The notes beneath the pieces are model-generated. The model saw nothing but the letters and a program-made list of their open reading frames with translations. It was not told the DNA's origin and did no database searches. Below are positions 17,584-25,965 of a stretch of DNA of 64,000 nt, in pieces. The translations under genes were made by a program, and so were the position numbers. Numbering within the stretch: position 1 is the first letter of the stretch; the number at the start of each line of letters is the position of its first letter. Source of the stretch: Chitinophaga qingshengii (lineage in GTDB: Bacteria; Bacteroidota; Bacteroidia; Chitinophagales; Chitinophagaceae); assembly GCF_014529935.1 (NCBI RefSeq), contig NZ_JACVFC010000001.1, forward strand, positions 2,232,001-2,296,000, written 5' to 3'.

Positions 17584-18636
17584 ATGAAAAATAGAAGGAA
17601 TTTTTTGAAAACAGCGGCCCTCAGTGCCGCTGTTTTCTCTTTAGACAGTGTAACAGCAACGGCTGCACGCTCACAGGCCAAAGGCCCGGTGAAAGGTAAA
17701 CCCATCGTTATCTCTACCTGGGATTTCGGTCGCGCTGCCAACGAAGCGGCATGGGAAATACTTAAAAAAGGCGGTCGCGCCCTCGATGCTGTAGAAGCCG
17801 GCGTACGCGTACCCGAAGCCGATCCGAACAACCATACCGTTGGCTACTCCGGTTATCCCGACCGCGACGGCCGCGTAACCCTCGATGCCTGCATCATGGA
17901 CGAACACGGCAACGCTGGCTCTGTAGCTTCCCTCGAACACGTTACCCACGCCATTTCTGTGGCACGCCTCGTGATGGAAAAAACTCCGCATGTGATGCTG
18001 GTAGGCGACGGCGCCCTGCAATTTGCCCTGGCCAACGGTTTCCAAAAAGAAAACCTGCTCACCCCGGAAGCGGAAAAAGCCTGGAAGGAATGGCTCAAAA
18101 CATCGGAATATAAACCGGTCATCAACATAGAAAATAAATCGTATAGCCCTGCTAACGGCGCTACAGCCTTCAATCCGCTGATGCTGCCGGGCAACGTATA
18201 CAATCATGATACCATCGGCATGGTGGCCATGGATGCGGAAGGAAACCTCTCCGGCGCCTGCACCACCAGCGGCATGGCCTTCAAACTCCATGGCCGCGTA
18301 GGCGACTCCCCTATTATCGGCGCAGGCCTGTATGTGGATAACGAAATAGGCGCCGCTACCAGCACCGGCGTGGGTGAAGAAGTGATCAAAATCGTAGGCA
18401 GCCACCTCGTGGTGGAACTAATGCGCCAGGGCTATCCCCCGGAAAAAGCCTGCAAAGAAGCGGTAGACCGTATCGTGAAAAGAAGTCCTTCCAAAGCCAA
18501 AGAAATACAGGTGGGTTTTCTCGCCCTCAACAAAAAAGGACAATACGGCGCTTATTGCCTCCAGAAAGGATTCAGCTATGCCGTACTCAGCAAAGAGGTG
18601 AATAACACGCTGATTGACGGGAAACACTATTTTTAA
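17584..18636 (+). CDS. Glycosylasparaginase (N4-(beta-N-acetylglucosaminyl)-L-asparaginase)
   Basis: Hydrolyses the GlcNAc-Asn bond left after N-glycoprotein breakdown, giving aspartate and 1-amino-GlcNAc. 350 residues; an Ntn-hydrolase made as a precursor that cleaves itself before the nucleophile Thr210 in NHDTIGMVAMD. Other marks are the early STWDFGRAANEAAW block at 44-57 and GRVGDSPIIGAGLY downstream. The N-terminus RRNFLK plus a hydrophobic run looks like a Tat signal, as in the Elizabethkingia enzyme, so it is probably periplasmic. It starts 31 bases after the kinase and is likely in the same operon. Confidence 0.92.
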   Translation: MKNRRNFLKTAALSAAVFSLDSVTATAARSQAKGPVKGKPIVISTWDFGRAANEAAWEILKKGGRALDAVEAGVRVPEADPNNHTVGYSGYPDRDGRVTLDACIMDEHGNAGSVASLEHVTHAISVARLVMEKTPHVMLVGDGALQFALANGFQKENLLTPEAEKAWKEWLKTSEYKPVINIENKSYSPANGATAFNPLMLPGNVYNHDTIGMVAMDAEGNLSGACTTSGMAFKLHGRVGDSPIIGAGLYVDNEIGAATSTGVGEEVIKIVGSHLVVELMRQGYPPEKACKEAVDRIVKRSPSKAKEIQVGFLALNKKGQYGAYCLQKGFSYAVLSKEVNNTLIDGKHYF

Positions 18637-18640
18637 TTTT

Positions 18641-18730
18641 GGAATTTTTTGATTTACGGATTTTTTGATTTCAGGGATCGTTGAGTGCCCATCAAATCAA
18701 TAAATCCGTAAATCAATAAATCCGTAAATC
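18641..18730. repeat. Family 1 inverted repeat, copy A
   Basis: Left arm 18641-18672 carries GATTTACGGATTTTTTGATT. Right arm 18691-18730 carries two tandem copies of AAATCCGTAAATCAAT and an extra AAATC, nearly complementary to the left arm. It fills the whole gap between the glycosylasparaginase stop and the cutC start, ending 8 bases before the cutC ATG. Confidence 0.8.
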
Positions 18731-18737
18731 ACTGCTT

Positions 18738-19502
18738 ATGTCTTTTGTCCTCGAAATATGCGCTGCATCCGTCGCTTCCTGCATCGCTGCCCAAGAAGGC
18801 GGCGCCCAACGCATCGAACTATGCGATAACCTGCTGGAAGGCGGCACCACCCCCAGCTACGCTACCATCGCCATTGCGCGGGAAAAAGTTAAAATAGATC
18901 TCTACCCTATTATACGCCCCAGAGGCGGCGACTTCCTCTATTCCGACCTGGAATTTGAAGTGATGAAAAAAGATGTTCAGCTATGTAAAGAACTCGGTTG
19001 CAATGGCGTGGTAATCGGTATCCTCACCGCCGACGGCCGGGTAGATAAACACCGCTGTAAAGAACTGGTAGACCTGGCCTGGCCTATGGGTGTTACCTTC
19101 CACCGGGCCTTTGATATGACGGATAATCCTTTCGAAGCATTGGAAGCGATCATTGAAATCGGTTGCGAACGTATCCTGACCTCCGGCGCCCGTAATACTG
19201 CGGTAGAAGGCGCCTCACTGCTGAAAGACCTGGTAGAACGTGCCAACGACCGCATCGCCATCATGGCCGGTTCCGGCGTGAGAGCCAATAACATCGCGGA
19301 GTTAATCAAAACTACCGGCGTAACAGAATTCCACACCTCCGCCAAAGCCTATGAGGAAAGTGGCATGATATACCGCAATCCTAATGTGAGCATGGGCGGT
19401 ATTCCCGGCGTACCTGAATACGGGATCTCCCAAACCCAACGCCAGGAAGTATTATTAATTCGTGAAAGAGGGGAAAAAGCCTTGCAGGAGATAAAACAGT
19501 AG
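18738..19502 (+). CDS. cutC: CutC family TIM-barrel protein
   Basis: Named for copper homeostasis in older work, but the biochemical role of the family is unsettled. 254 residues covering the single CutC domain. Visible marks are EGGAQRIELCDNLLEGGTTPS at about 20-40, IRPRGGDFLYS at about 60-70, VTFHRAFDM near 115 and ILTSGA near 146. It is cytoplasmic, with no signal. It lies inside the glycan cluster between glycosylasparaginase and a phosphodiesterase, a context that suggests a sugar-related role more than metal handling (inference). Start chosen at 18738, 8 bases after repeat copy A. Confidence 0.88.
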   Translation: MSFVLEICAASVASCIAAQEGGAQRIELCDNLLEGGTTPSYATIAIAREKVKIDLYPIIRPRGGDFLYSDLEFEVMKKDVQLCKELGCNGVVIGILTADGRVDKHRCKELVDLAWPMGVTFHRAFDMTDNPFEALEAIIEIGCERILTSGARNTAVEGASLLKDLVERANDRIAIMAGSGVRANNIAELIKTTGVTEFHTSAKAYEESGMIYRNPNVSMGGIPGVPEYGISQTQRQEVLLIRERGEKALQEIKQ

Positions 19503-19582
19503 GCTATCTTAGCAGAGAACAATCATATTATGCTGCACGGCCCCTGTACGGCCGTGCAAGCCATTTAAAAGTGAACAAGGAA

Positions 19583-20467
19583 ATGAAAAAACTGATCATC
19601 GCAACCGGACTGTTGCTGGGTGCACTATGCGCGCAGGCACAAGTCAAAGGGGTCAAACATGTTATCCTCATCGGGATGGATGGTTTTGGCGCCTATTGTT
19701 TTCCGAAGGTGGACAATCCCAACATGAAACAGCTGATGAAGGAAGGCGCCTGGACACTGCAGGCACGCAGCGTACTGCCCTCGTCCTCCGCTGTCAACTG
19801 GGCATCCATGGTGATGGGCGCAGGCCCGGAAATCCACGGCTACACCGAATGGGACAGCCGTAAACCCGAACTGCCCTCCCGCACCCTCGATCAGTATGGT
19901 ATGTTCCCTTCTATCTATACCATACTGCGCGAACAGAAACCTAACGCGGAAATAGGCGTGATCTACAGCTGGGAAGGTATCGGATACCTCTTCCCCAAAG
20001 CTGCGGTTAATAAGGACCTAGGCACCAAAGACAACGACAGTCTGGCCACAGCGGCGTCTGTAGCATATATCAAAGAGAAAAAACCAGACTTCCTTTTTAT
20101 ACATTTCGACCAGCCCGATGGTGTTGGGCACAATATTGGTCATAATATACAGCCCTATTTCGACCAGGTGAAAAAGAATGATGAACTGCTGGGCCAAATA
20201 CTGCAGGCTGTAAAAGACGCCGGCATGTGGGATAATACTATTATCCTCCTCACTGCCGACCACGGCGGCATTAAAAAGGGCCATGGCGGCAAAACCATGG
20301 AAGAAATGCAAATTCCCTGGATCATCCGCGGACCAGGCGTACAGGCAAACAAAGCGTTGACGAACAGTGTTGTTACGTACGACACTGCTGCCACCATCGC
20401 CTGGATATTCGGACTGAAAACACCGCAGGTATGGACCGGGAGACCTGTAACTGAAGCTTTTAAATGA
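19583..20467 (+). CDS. Secreted alkaline-phosphatase-superfamily phosphodiesterase
   Basis: Metal-dependent hydrolase of the type I phosphodiesterase / nucleotide pyrophosphatase branch, probably periplasmic. 294 residues with signal peptide MKKLIIATGLLLGALCAQAQ. Metal and nucleophile marks are GMDGFGAYCF (about 33-42), a serine-rich nucleophile loop LPSSSAVNW near 73, DQPDGVGH near 178, TADHGGIKKGHGG near 228. A GTG four codons upstream is possible, but the ATG has the AAGGA-like site before it. It sits in the glycan operon; its substrate may be a phosphorylated or sulfated sugar, which the sequence does not settle. Confidence 0.82.
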   Translation: MKKLIIATGLLLGALCAQAQVKGVKHVILIGMDGFGAYCFPKVDNPNMKQLMKEGAWTLQARSVLPSSSAVNWASMVMGAGPEIHGYTEWDSRKPELPSRTLDQYGMFPSIYTILREQKPNAEIGVIYSWEGIGYLFPKAAVNKDLGTKDNDSLATAASVAYIKEKKPDFLFIHFDQPDGVGHNIGHNIQPYFDQVKKNDELLGQILQAVKDAGMWDNTIILLTADHGGIKKGHGGKTMEEMQIPWIIRGPGVQANKALTNSVVTYDTAATIAWIFGLKTPQVWTGRPVTEAFK

Positions 20468-20558
20468 TTTACGATTTTTTGATTTACGAATTTTGTGATT
20501 TATTGAATGATTTAATCCCCGAAATCCGTAAATCAAAAAATCGAAAATATCTAAATCT
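20464..20558. repeat. Family 1 inverted repeat, copy B
   Basis: Left arm 20464-20502 has ATGATTTACGATTTTTTGAT and a following degenerate unit. Right arm 20521-20558 has GAAATCCGTAAATCAAAAAA. The TGA stop of the phosphodiesterase lies inside the repeat unit (AAATGATTTACG). The element ends 8 bases before the ATG of the next gene and creates a false N-terminal extension of that gene. Confidence 0.78.
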
Positions 20559-20565
20559 AAATGCT

Positions 20566-21339
20566 ATGAAAAGATTGCTGCTCATCACCGTCGTTTGTTT
20601 GACAGGTTTATCACTTACTGCCCAAATGCAAAAGGTAAAAGTGCTGACCTACAACATTCACCACGGTGAAAACATGAAAGGCGTGCTCGACCTACAGGGA
20701 ATTGCCAACGTGATTCTCGCTACCAACCCCGATCTGGTAGCGCTGCAGGAAGTGGACAGTGTTACCCAACGCACCAAAAACACCGACCAGCTTAAAGAAC
20801 TGGCAGCAATCACCGGTATGTACACTTATTTCGCCAAAGCCATGGACTACGATGGCGGCGGCTACGGCACTGGGATACTTTCCCGTTTCCCGATCACAGA
20901 AGCCATTACCTTACCACTGCCTTCCATAGCAAAAAATGCGGTAGAGCCCAGGGTGGCCGGTATTGTTACCGTGAAGCTGCCGGGCGATAGCCTGCTGCAC
21001 TTCATCAGCACCCACCTCGATGCCGAAAGATCCGCCGGTAACCGCATTGCGCAGGCAGGCGCCCTGGTGAAATATTTTAAGGAAACCAATACGCCCGTCG
21101 TACTGGCAGGCGATTTTAATGCTATTCCTGCCAGCAAAGAAATCAATACGTTAAAGAAACTATTCACAGACGCTACGCAACAGATGGGACCAACTTTCCC
21201 CTCCGATACCCCACGGGTTAAGCTGGACTATATCATGGTTCACCCGAAAAGCCGCTGGAACGTAACCGGAGCACGGATCATCGAAGAAGCCGTGGCTTCA
21301 GACCACCGTCCCGTACTGAGCGAACTGGAACTGAAATAA
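20566..21339 (+). CDS. Secreted endonuclease/exonuclease/phosphatase-family hydrolase
   Basis: Metal-dependent phosphodiesterase or phosphatase of the EEP superfamily, exported. 257 residues with signal peptide ending at about LTAQ (residue 19). Family marks are LTYNIHHGEN at 26-35, ALQEVD (metal Glu), the THLDAE block near 147, AGDFNAIP near 180 and the terminal ASDHRPVLSEL. The upstream in-frame extension to 20464 is repeat-derived, so the ATG at 20566, giving a clean signal peptide, is the start. Substrates in this superfamily range from sphingomyelin to nucleic acids, and nothing here narrows it. Confidence 0.82.
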   Translation: MKRLLLITVVCLTGLSLTAQMQKVKVLTYNIHHGENMKGVLDLQGIANVILATNPDLVALQEVDSVTQRTKNTDQLKELAAITGMYTYFAKAMDYDGGGYGTGILSRFPITEAITLPLPSIAKNAVEPRVAGIVTVKLPGDSLLHFISTHLDAERSAGNRIAQAGALVKYFKETNTPVVLAGDFNAIPASKEINTLKKLFTDATQQMGPTFPSDTPRVKLDYIMVHPKSRWNVTGARIIEEAVASDHRPVLSELELK

Positions 21340-21373
21340 TTTTATCATCATCATCGAAATGCAAAAAGTGTCA

Positions 21374-23665
21374 ATGAAAAAATGGATCTACCTGTGCCTG
21401 CTGGGTGGCGCCGCCGCCCTGGGCAGTTGCTCCGGTTCGCGCCATGCAGACGCGCCTAAAGGAAAAGTGAGCATTATCCCGATGCCGGCCAGCGTAACAG
21501 AAAAACAGGATTCATTCCTGCTCGACAAACATACTGTGATCGTGGCTTCCGGTGAGGCTGACCGCAAAACAGCCGCCCTCTTCAACGCCTGGCTGAAAGA
21601 GTTTACCGGCTATGAACTGGATATCAAAGAACAAGGTGACAGAAACGCCATCACCCTGCATTCCGGCAATGACAGCACTAACGCGGAAGGATATACGCTC
21701 AATGCAGACAGCAAAGGCGTTACCATCAACGGTAACAGCAGCGCCGGCACTTTCTACGGCGTACAGTCGCTCATTCAGCTGCTGCCCGTACAAAAGGCGG
21801 AAGCCATGTACATTCCCGGCGTCAGCATCACCGACGCTCCCCGCTTTGCCTACCGTGGCCTTCACCTCGATGTGGGCCGTCACTTCTTCCCGGTGGAATT
21901 CATCAAAAAATATATCGATCTGCTGGCCATGCACAAGTTCAACACTTTTCACTGGCACCTGACGGAAGACCAGGGCTGGCGCATCGAAATCAAAAAATAT
22001 CCCCGCCTGCAGGAAGTAGCCTCCAAACGGAAGGAAACGATGGTAGGACATTATTCGGAAGATAACCAGCAATATGATGGCAAACCCTATGGTGGCTATT
22101 ATACACAAGAGCAGGTAAAAGAAGTGGTGAAATACGCTACCGATCATTTTGTGACCGTCATCCCTGAAATAGAAATGCCCGGCCATGCCCTCGCTGCCCT
22201 CACCGCATATCCTAACCTGGGCTGCACCGGCGGTCCCTATGCAGTAGGAACCAAATGGGGTGTGTTTGATGACGTGTTCTGCGCCGGCAACGACAGCGTA
22301 TTCACTTTCCTCCAGGATGTACTGGATGAAGTACTGCCGCTGTTCCCCGGCAAATACATCCACATCGGAGGAGACGAATGTCCTAAGGTACGCTGGGAAA
22401 AATGCCCCAAATGCCAGACCCGCATGAAACAGGAAGGTCTGAAAGATGCCCATGCCCTGCAAAGCTATTTCATACAGCGCATGGAAAAATATCTGAACAG
22501 CAAAGGCCGTCAGATCATTGGCTGGGATGAAATCCTCGAGGGAGGCCTCGCTCCCAACGCTACTGTGATGAGCTGGCGCGGTATCGAAGGCGGTATCGCC
22601 GCTGCCAAACAGCACCACGACGTGATCATGACGCCGGGTAACTTCTGCTACTTTGACCACTACCAGTCACAAGGCCACAACGAACCACTGGCTATCGGCG
22701 GCTTTACCCCCGTGAGCAAAGTATACAGCTACGAGCCCGTACCGGCAGAACTGAGCAAGGAAGAAGCGAAATATATCAAAGGCGCGCAGGCCAACCTGTG
22801 GACAGAATACATCGCCAACACCGATTACCTCGAATATATGGTATACCCCCGCGCTTCCGCCCTGGCAGAAGTATTGTGGTCACCAGCCGATAAACGCAAC
22901 TACGACAACTTCGTGGAAAGACTGAAAGTGCATGTAAAACGCCTCGATCAGAAGAAAGTAAACTACGCCAAACACGTATTTGAAGTTACCGGCACCGTAG
23001 CCGAAAACGACAAAGGCGTGGCCGTAAAACTCGACAGTAAGCTGGATGGTGGCAAAATCGTGTATACGCTCGACAGTACCGCTCCTACCCTGCAATCCAC
23101 GGCCTATACAGGCCCGGTACAAATACAACAGTCCGGTACCCTCCGTGCGCAGGTATTCCAGGGCGACAAGCCCTTCGGCAACGAGTATAGCCAGCGTTTC
23201 CTGTTCCACAAAGGACTGGGTAAAAAGGTGACCCTCGCCACCCCGCCCGGCAAGGAATATGATCCGGGTAATGCCGCTGCACTGGTGAATGGTATAGAAG
23301 GCCTGGCCTCCTATAACGACGGGCAGTGGTTTGGCTATAACGGCAAAAACATGGAAGCGGTAGTAGAACTGGATAGCGTACAGGACATCCGACTGGTAGG
23401 TATGAATACGCTGAACCTGCGCAATAACTGGGTATATCCTCCCAAACAAGTCACTTTTTCCGTATCAGAAGATGGCAAGACCTATAAAGAGGTATATAAA
23501 CAAACCGCCTTCAGCCAGACCGGTATTAACCAGGTAAGAGGTAAAGTAGATGCCCGCGGGCGCTTTGTTAAGCTCAACGTCACCAACTTCGGCACCATTC
23601 CCGCCGGAGCAGTAGGCGCAGGCAGCCCCTCCTGGCTCTTCATTGATGAAATGATCATACAATAA
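21374..23665 (+). CDS. Beta-N-acetylhexosaminidase lipoprotein, GH20
   Basis: Removes terminal beta-GlcNAc or beta-GalNAc by substrate-assisted catalysis. 763 residues. The signal ends at lipobox LGSC (Cys19), so it is a lipoprotein, possibly surface exposed. GH20b-like N-terminal domain at about 35-155; catalytic barrel about 160-500 with GLHLDVGRHFF, FNTFHWHLTEDQGWRIEIKK and the catalytic pair Asp334-Glu335 in IGGDECP; then a chitobiase C-terminal-like domain with YTLDSTAPT and a terminal F5/8 type C module. An upstream Met at 21359 would add five residues. It follows the EEP gene by 34 bases in the glycan operon. Confidence 0.93.
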   Translation: MKKWIYLCLLGGAAALGSCSGSRHADAPKGKVSIIPMPASVTEKQDSFLLDKHTVIVASGEADRKTAALFNAWLKEFTGYELDIKEQGDRNAITLHSGNDSTNAEGYTLNADSKGVTINGNSSAGTFYGVQSLIQLLPVQKAEAMYIPGVSITDAPRFAYRGLHLDVGRHFFPVEFIKKYIDLLAMHKFNTFHWHLTEDQGWRIEIKKYPRLQEVASKRKETMVGHYSEDNQQYDGKPYGGYYTQEQVKEVVKYATDHFVTVIPEIEMPGHALAALTAYPNLGCTGGPYAVGTKWGVFDDVFCAGNDSVFTFLQDVLDEVLPLFPGKYIHIGGDECPKVRWEKCPKCQTRMKQEGLKDAHALQSYFIQRMEKYLNSKGRQIIGWDEILEGGLAPNATVMSWRGIEGGIAAAKQHHDVIMTPGNFCYFDHYQSQGHNEPLAIGGFTPVSKVYSYEPVPAELSKEEAKYIKGAQANLWTEYIANTDYLEYMVYPRASALAEVLWSPADKRNYDNFVERLKVHVKRLDQKKVNYAKHVFEVTGTVAENDKGVAVKLDSKLDGGKIVYTLDSTAPTLQSTAYTGPVQIQQSGTLRAQVFQGDKPFGNEYSQRFLFHKGLGKKVTLATPPGKEYDPGNAAALVNGIEGLASYNDGQWFGYNGKNMEAVVELDSVQDIRLVGMNTLNLRNNWVYPPKQVTFSVSEDGKTYKEVYKQTAFSQTGINQVRGKVDARGRFVKLNVTNFGTIPAGAVGAGSPSWLFIDEMIIQ

Positions 23666-23672
23666 TATAGCA

Positions 23673-23702
23673 AAATCGCCCGGCTTACAGGCCGGGCGAT
23701 TT
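23673..23702 (+). terminator. Intrinsic terminator after the GH20 gene
   Basis: 12-base stem AAATCGCCCGGC / GCCGGGCGATTT with a 6-base loop, just downstream of the GH20 stop. The T tail is short and interrupted. It marks the end of the operon that began at the second permease. Confidence 0.8.
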
Positions 23703-23896
23703 ATTTATGAATGACTCCTACACCTAAAGCTGTTTAAAACATTGCCGGATAAGAATGTATTACAATATAAAAAACGTTCTTATTAAGTTAAAATAAATTT
23801 AAATTAAATAAGAGCTAAAATTTAGCAGAGATTAGCAGTATTTTTTTTAATTTTCCGGCTCGTTTTTAAACCGCATCTAATCAAAAACGTTTACAA
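23703..23896. other. AT-rich nagB upstream region
   Basis: No gene seen. The stretch contains a perfect palindrome GCTAAAATTTAGC near 23813, an AAACGTTC near 23772 and AAACGTTT at 23885-23892 immediately before the nagB ATG. No clear TAnnTTTG box was found. The palindromes may be regulator sites for amino-sugar induction. Confidence 0.35.
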
Positions 23897-25822
23897 ATGA
23901 CGATTAATCATCAGGAAATCGAACTGATTGACAGCTTTGAGCAAATTGCTGTGGAAATACACCCTTCTGCGAAAGAGGGTTCCAAAGCAGTAGCACAGGA
24001 AATTGCCGCGTTGATCCGCGAAAAAGCCGCTGCCAATCAAAAATGCGTGCTGGGTATGGCCACTGGCTCCACCCCCAAATATCTCTATGCCGAATTAGTC
24101 AGGCTGCACAAAGAGGAAGGGCTGAGCTTCAAAAATGTGATCACCTTTAACCTCGACGAATATTATCCCATAGAGCCGGATGCGCTGCAGAGCTACAACC
24201 GCTTTATGAAAGAACATCTCTTCAATCACATCGATATCCCGGAAGGACAGTACCATATTCCTGATGGCACTATACCGAAAGATCAGATCAAACAATATTG
24301 CGCTGATTACGACAAACGTATTGAAGCCGTGGGTGGTATGGATCTCCAGATCCTGGGCATCGGTAACAACGGGCATATCGGTTTTAACGAGCCGGGTTCC
24401 AACATCAACTCACACACCCGCCTGGTAACACTGGACAACAGCACCCGTCTGGCTAATGCCTACGAGTTCCCTAACATGAGCCAGGTTCCGCGTTTAGCCA
24501 TCACCATGGGCCTGAGCACTATATTCAAAGCGCAACGGGTGATACTCATGGCATGGGGCTCTCATAAAGCTAAAATCGTTTGCCGCTCAGTAGAAGGTCA
24601 CAGCACCGACCAGGTGCCTGCGTCCTTGTTACAACAGCACAGCAACTGCAAATTCGTGATCGACGAACAGGCTTCAGCTGAGCTGACCCGCTTCAAAGAG
24701 CCCTGGCTCACCGGCGATTGCGAATGGACTCCCGGTCTGACCCGCAAAGCCGTTACCAGCCTGGCACTGAAGCTGAACAAGCCCATTCTGATGCTCACCG
24801 ATAAAGACTATAACGAAAATGGTCTCAACGACCTGATCGTTCAATACGGTTCTGCATACGAGCTCAATATCAAAGAATTTAACGGTATCCGCGACACCAT
24901 CACCGGCTGGCCTGGTGGCAAACCTGGTCCGCAGTTGCCTAATCACCCTGAACGTTCCGAACCCGCTAAAAAGCGCGTCCTGATCTTCTCTCCGCACCCT
25001 GATGACGATATCATCTCCATGGGCGGTACCTTCATCCGCCTGCATGAGCAAGGCCACGATGTACATGTAGCTTACCAGACTTCCGGTAACATCGCTGTTA
25101 CCGACGAGTTCCTGCTGCGTTTCATCGACTTCGCCGTAGGTTTTGAAGGCATGTTCGACATCGATAAAAGCAAAAGCTCCCAGATCCTGGACGAAGCCAA
25201 AGCATTTATCCGCGGTAAAAAACCAAGCCAGAAGGATACGCCGGAAAACCGCGCTATCAAAGGCCTGATCCGTCGCTGCGAAGCAAAAGCTACCTGCCGC
25301 TACGTAGGCATCCCGGAAGAAAATGCCCACTTTATGAACCTGCCGTTCTATGAAACCGGCCTGGTGGAAAAGAAACCAATGGGTCCGGAAGATGTGCAGC
25401 TGACAGTAGAACTGCTCCGCAAATTAAAACCACAACAGATCTATTGCGCAGGTGACCTCGCCGATCCGCATGGTACCCACAAAGTATGTCTGGATATCAT
25501 CTTCGCTGCCCTCGACATCGTGAAAAACGAAGATTGGGCGAAAGACTGCTGGGTATGGCTGTACAAAGGCGCATGGCAGGAATGGGATATCCACGAAATT
25601 GAAATGGCTGTTCCTATGAGCCCTGACCAGGTACTCCAGAAACGCCTCGGTATCTTCATCCACCAAAGCCAGAAAGACGTGGTGCCTTTCCAGGGTACCG
25701 ACCTGCGCGAATTCTGGCAACGTGCGGAAGACCGTAACGCCAACACCGCTAACCTGTACGACCAGCTGGGGCTGCAGAAATACGCGGCGATGGAAGCGTT
25801 TGTCCGTTACCACTTCATGTAG
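23897..25822 (+). CDS. nagB: Glucosamine-6-phosphate deaminase fused to a PIG-L/LmbE deacetylase domain
   Basis: NagB converts GlcN-6-P to fructose-6-P and ammonia, the entry of amino sugars into glycolysis. 641 residues against about 265 for a stand-alone NagB. Residues about 20-330 are NagB: GMATGSTPKYLYAEL at 53-67, NLDEYYP at 85-91, GIGNNGHIGFNEPG at 154-167. Residues about 358-620 are a PIG-L domain with zinc motif HPDDD at 367-371 and a second metal His in DPHGTHKV, both intact. Long NagB of this form is known in Bacteroidota; the role of the second domain is not established. No nagA is in the window. The gene has its own upstream region after a terminator. Confidence 0.92.
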   Translation: MTINHQEIELIDSFEQIAVEIHPSAKEGSKAVAQEIAALIREKAAANQKCVLGMATGSTPKYLYAELVRLHKEEGLSFKNVITFNLDEYYPIEPDALQSYNRFMKEHLFNHIDIPEGQYHIPDGTIPKDQIKQYCADYDKRIEAVGGMDLQILGIGNNGHIGFNEPGSNINSHTRLVTLDNSTRLANAYEFPNMSQVPRLAITMGLSTIFKAQRVILMAWGSHKAKIVCRSVEGHSTDQVPASLLQQHSNCKFVIDEQASAELTRFKEPWLTGDCEWTPGLTRKAVTSLALKLNKPILMLTDKDYNENGLNDLIVQYGSAYELNIKEFNGIRDTITGWPGGKPGPQLPNHPERSEPAKKRVLIFSPHPDDDIISMGGTFIRLHEQGHDVHVAYQTSGNIAVTDEFLLRFIDFAVGFEGMFDIDKSKSSQILDEAKAFIRGKKPSQKDTPENRAIKGLIRRCEAKATCRYVGIPEENAHFMNLPFYETGLVEKKPMGPEDVQLTVELLRKLKPQQIYCAGDLADPHGTHKVCLDIIFAALDIVKNEDWAKDCWVWLYKGAWQEWDIHEIEMAVPMSPDQVLQKRLGIFIHQSQKDVVPFQGTDLREFWQRAEDRNANTANLYDQLGLQKYAAMEAFVRYHFM

Positions 25823-25946
25823 TTCACGCAAAGACATATTAAGAAAGCAAAGAGCGAAGGCCATGTCTGACCTTCGCTCTTTGCTTTCTTGTCATTTCTT
25901 ATTAAATCCTTTGCACTCTTTGCCTCCACTGCGCTCTTTGCGTGAA
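25823..25946. repeat. Family 2 inverted repeat, copy 1
   Basis: Bounded by 11-base terminal inverted repeats TTCACGCAAAG (25823-25833) and CTTTGCGTGAA (25936-25946), with several internal CTTTGC words. It starts directly after the nagB stop codon and contains the strong hairpin listed at 25841-25890. A related element lies at 39129-39289. Confidence 0.72.
25841..25890 (+). terminator. Strong hairpin, probable nagB terminator
   Basis: Perfect 20-base stem AAGAAAGCAAAGAGCGAAGG with a 10-base loop. The right arm ends CTTTCTT and is followed by GTCATTTCTT, a loose U-rich tail. It is part of the family 2 repeat. Confidence 0.7.
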
Positions 25947-25965
25947 AAAATCCTACATTTACCGC

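Noticed and set aside
21512..22660. 382-residue frame opposite the GH20 gene
   Set aside because: Shadow frame; the GH20 catalytic motifs are on the plus strand.
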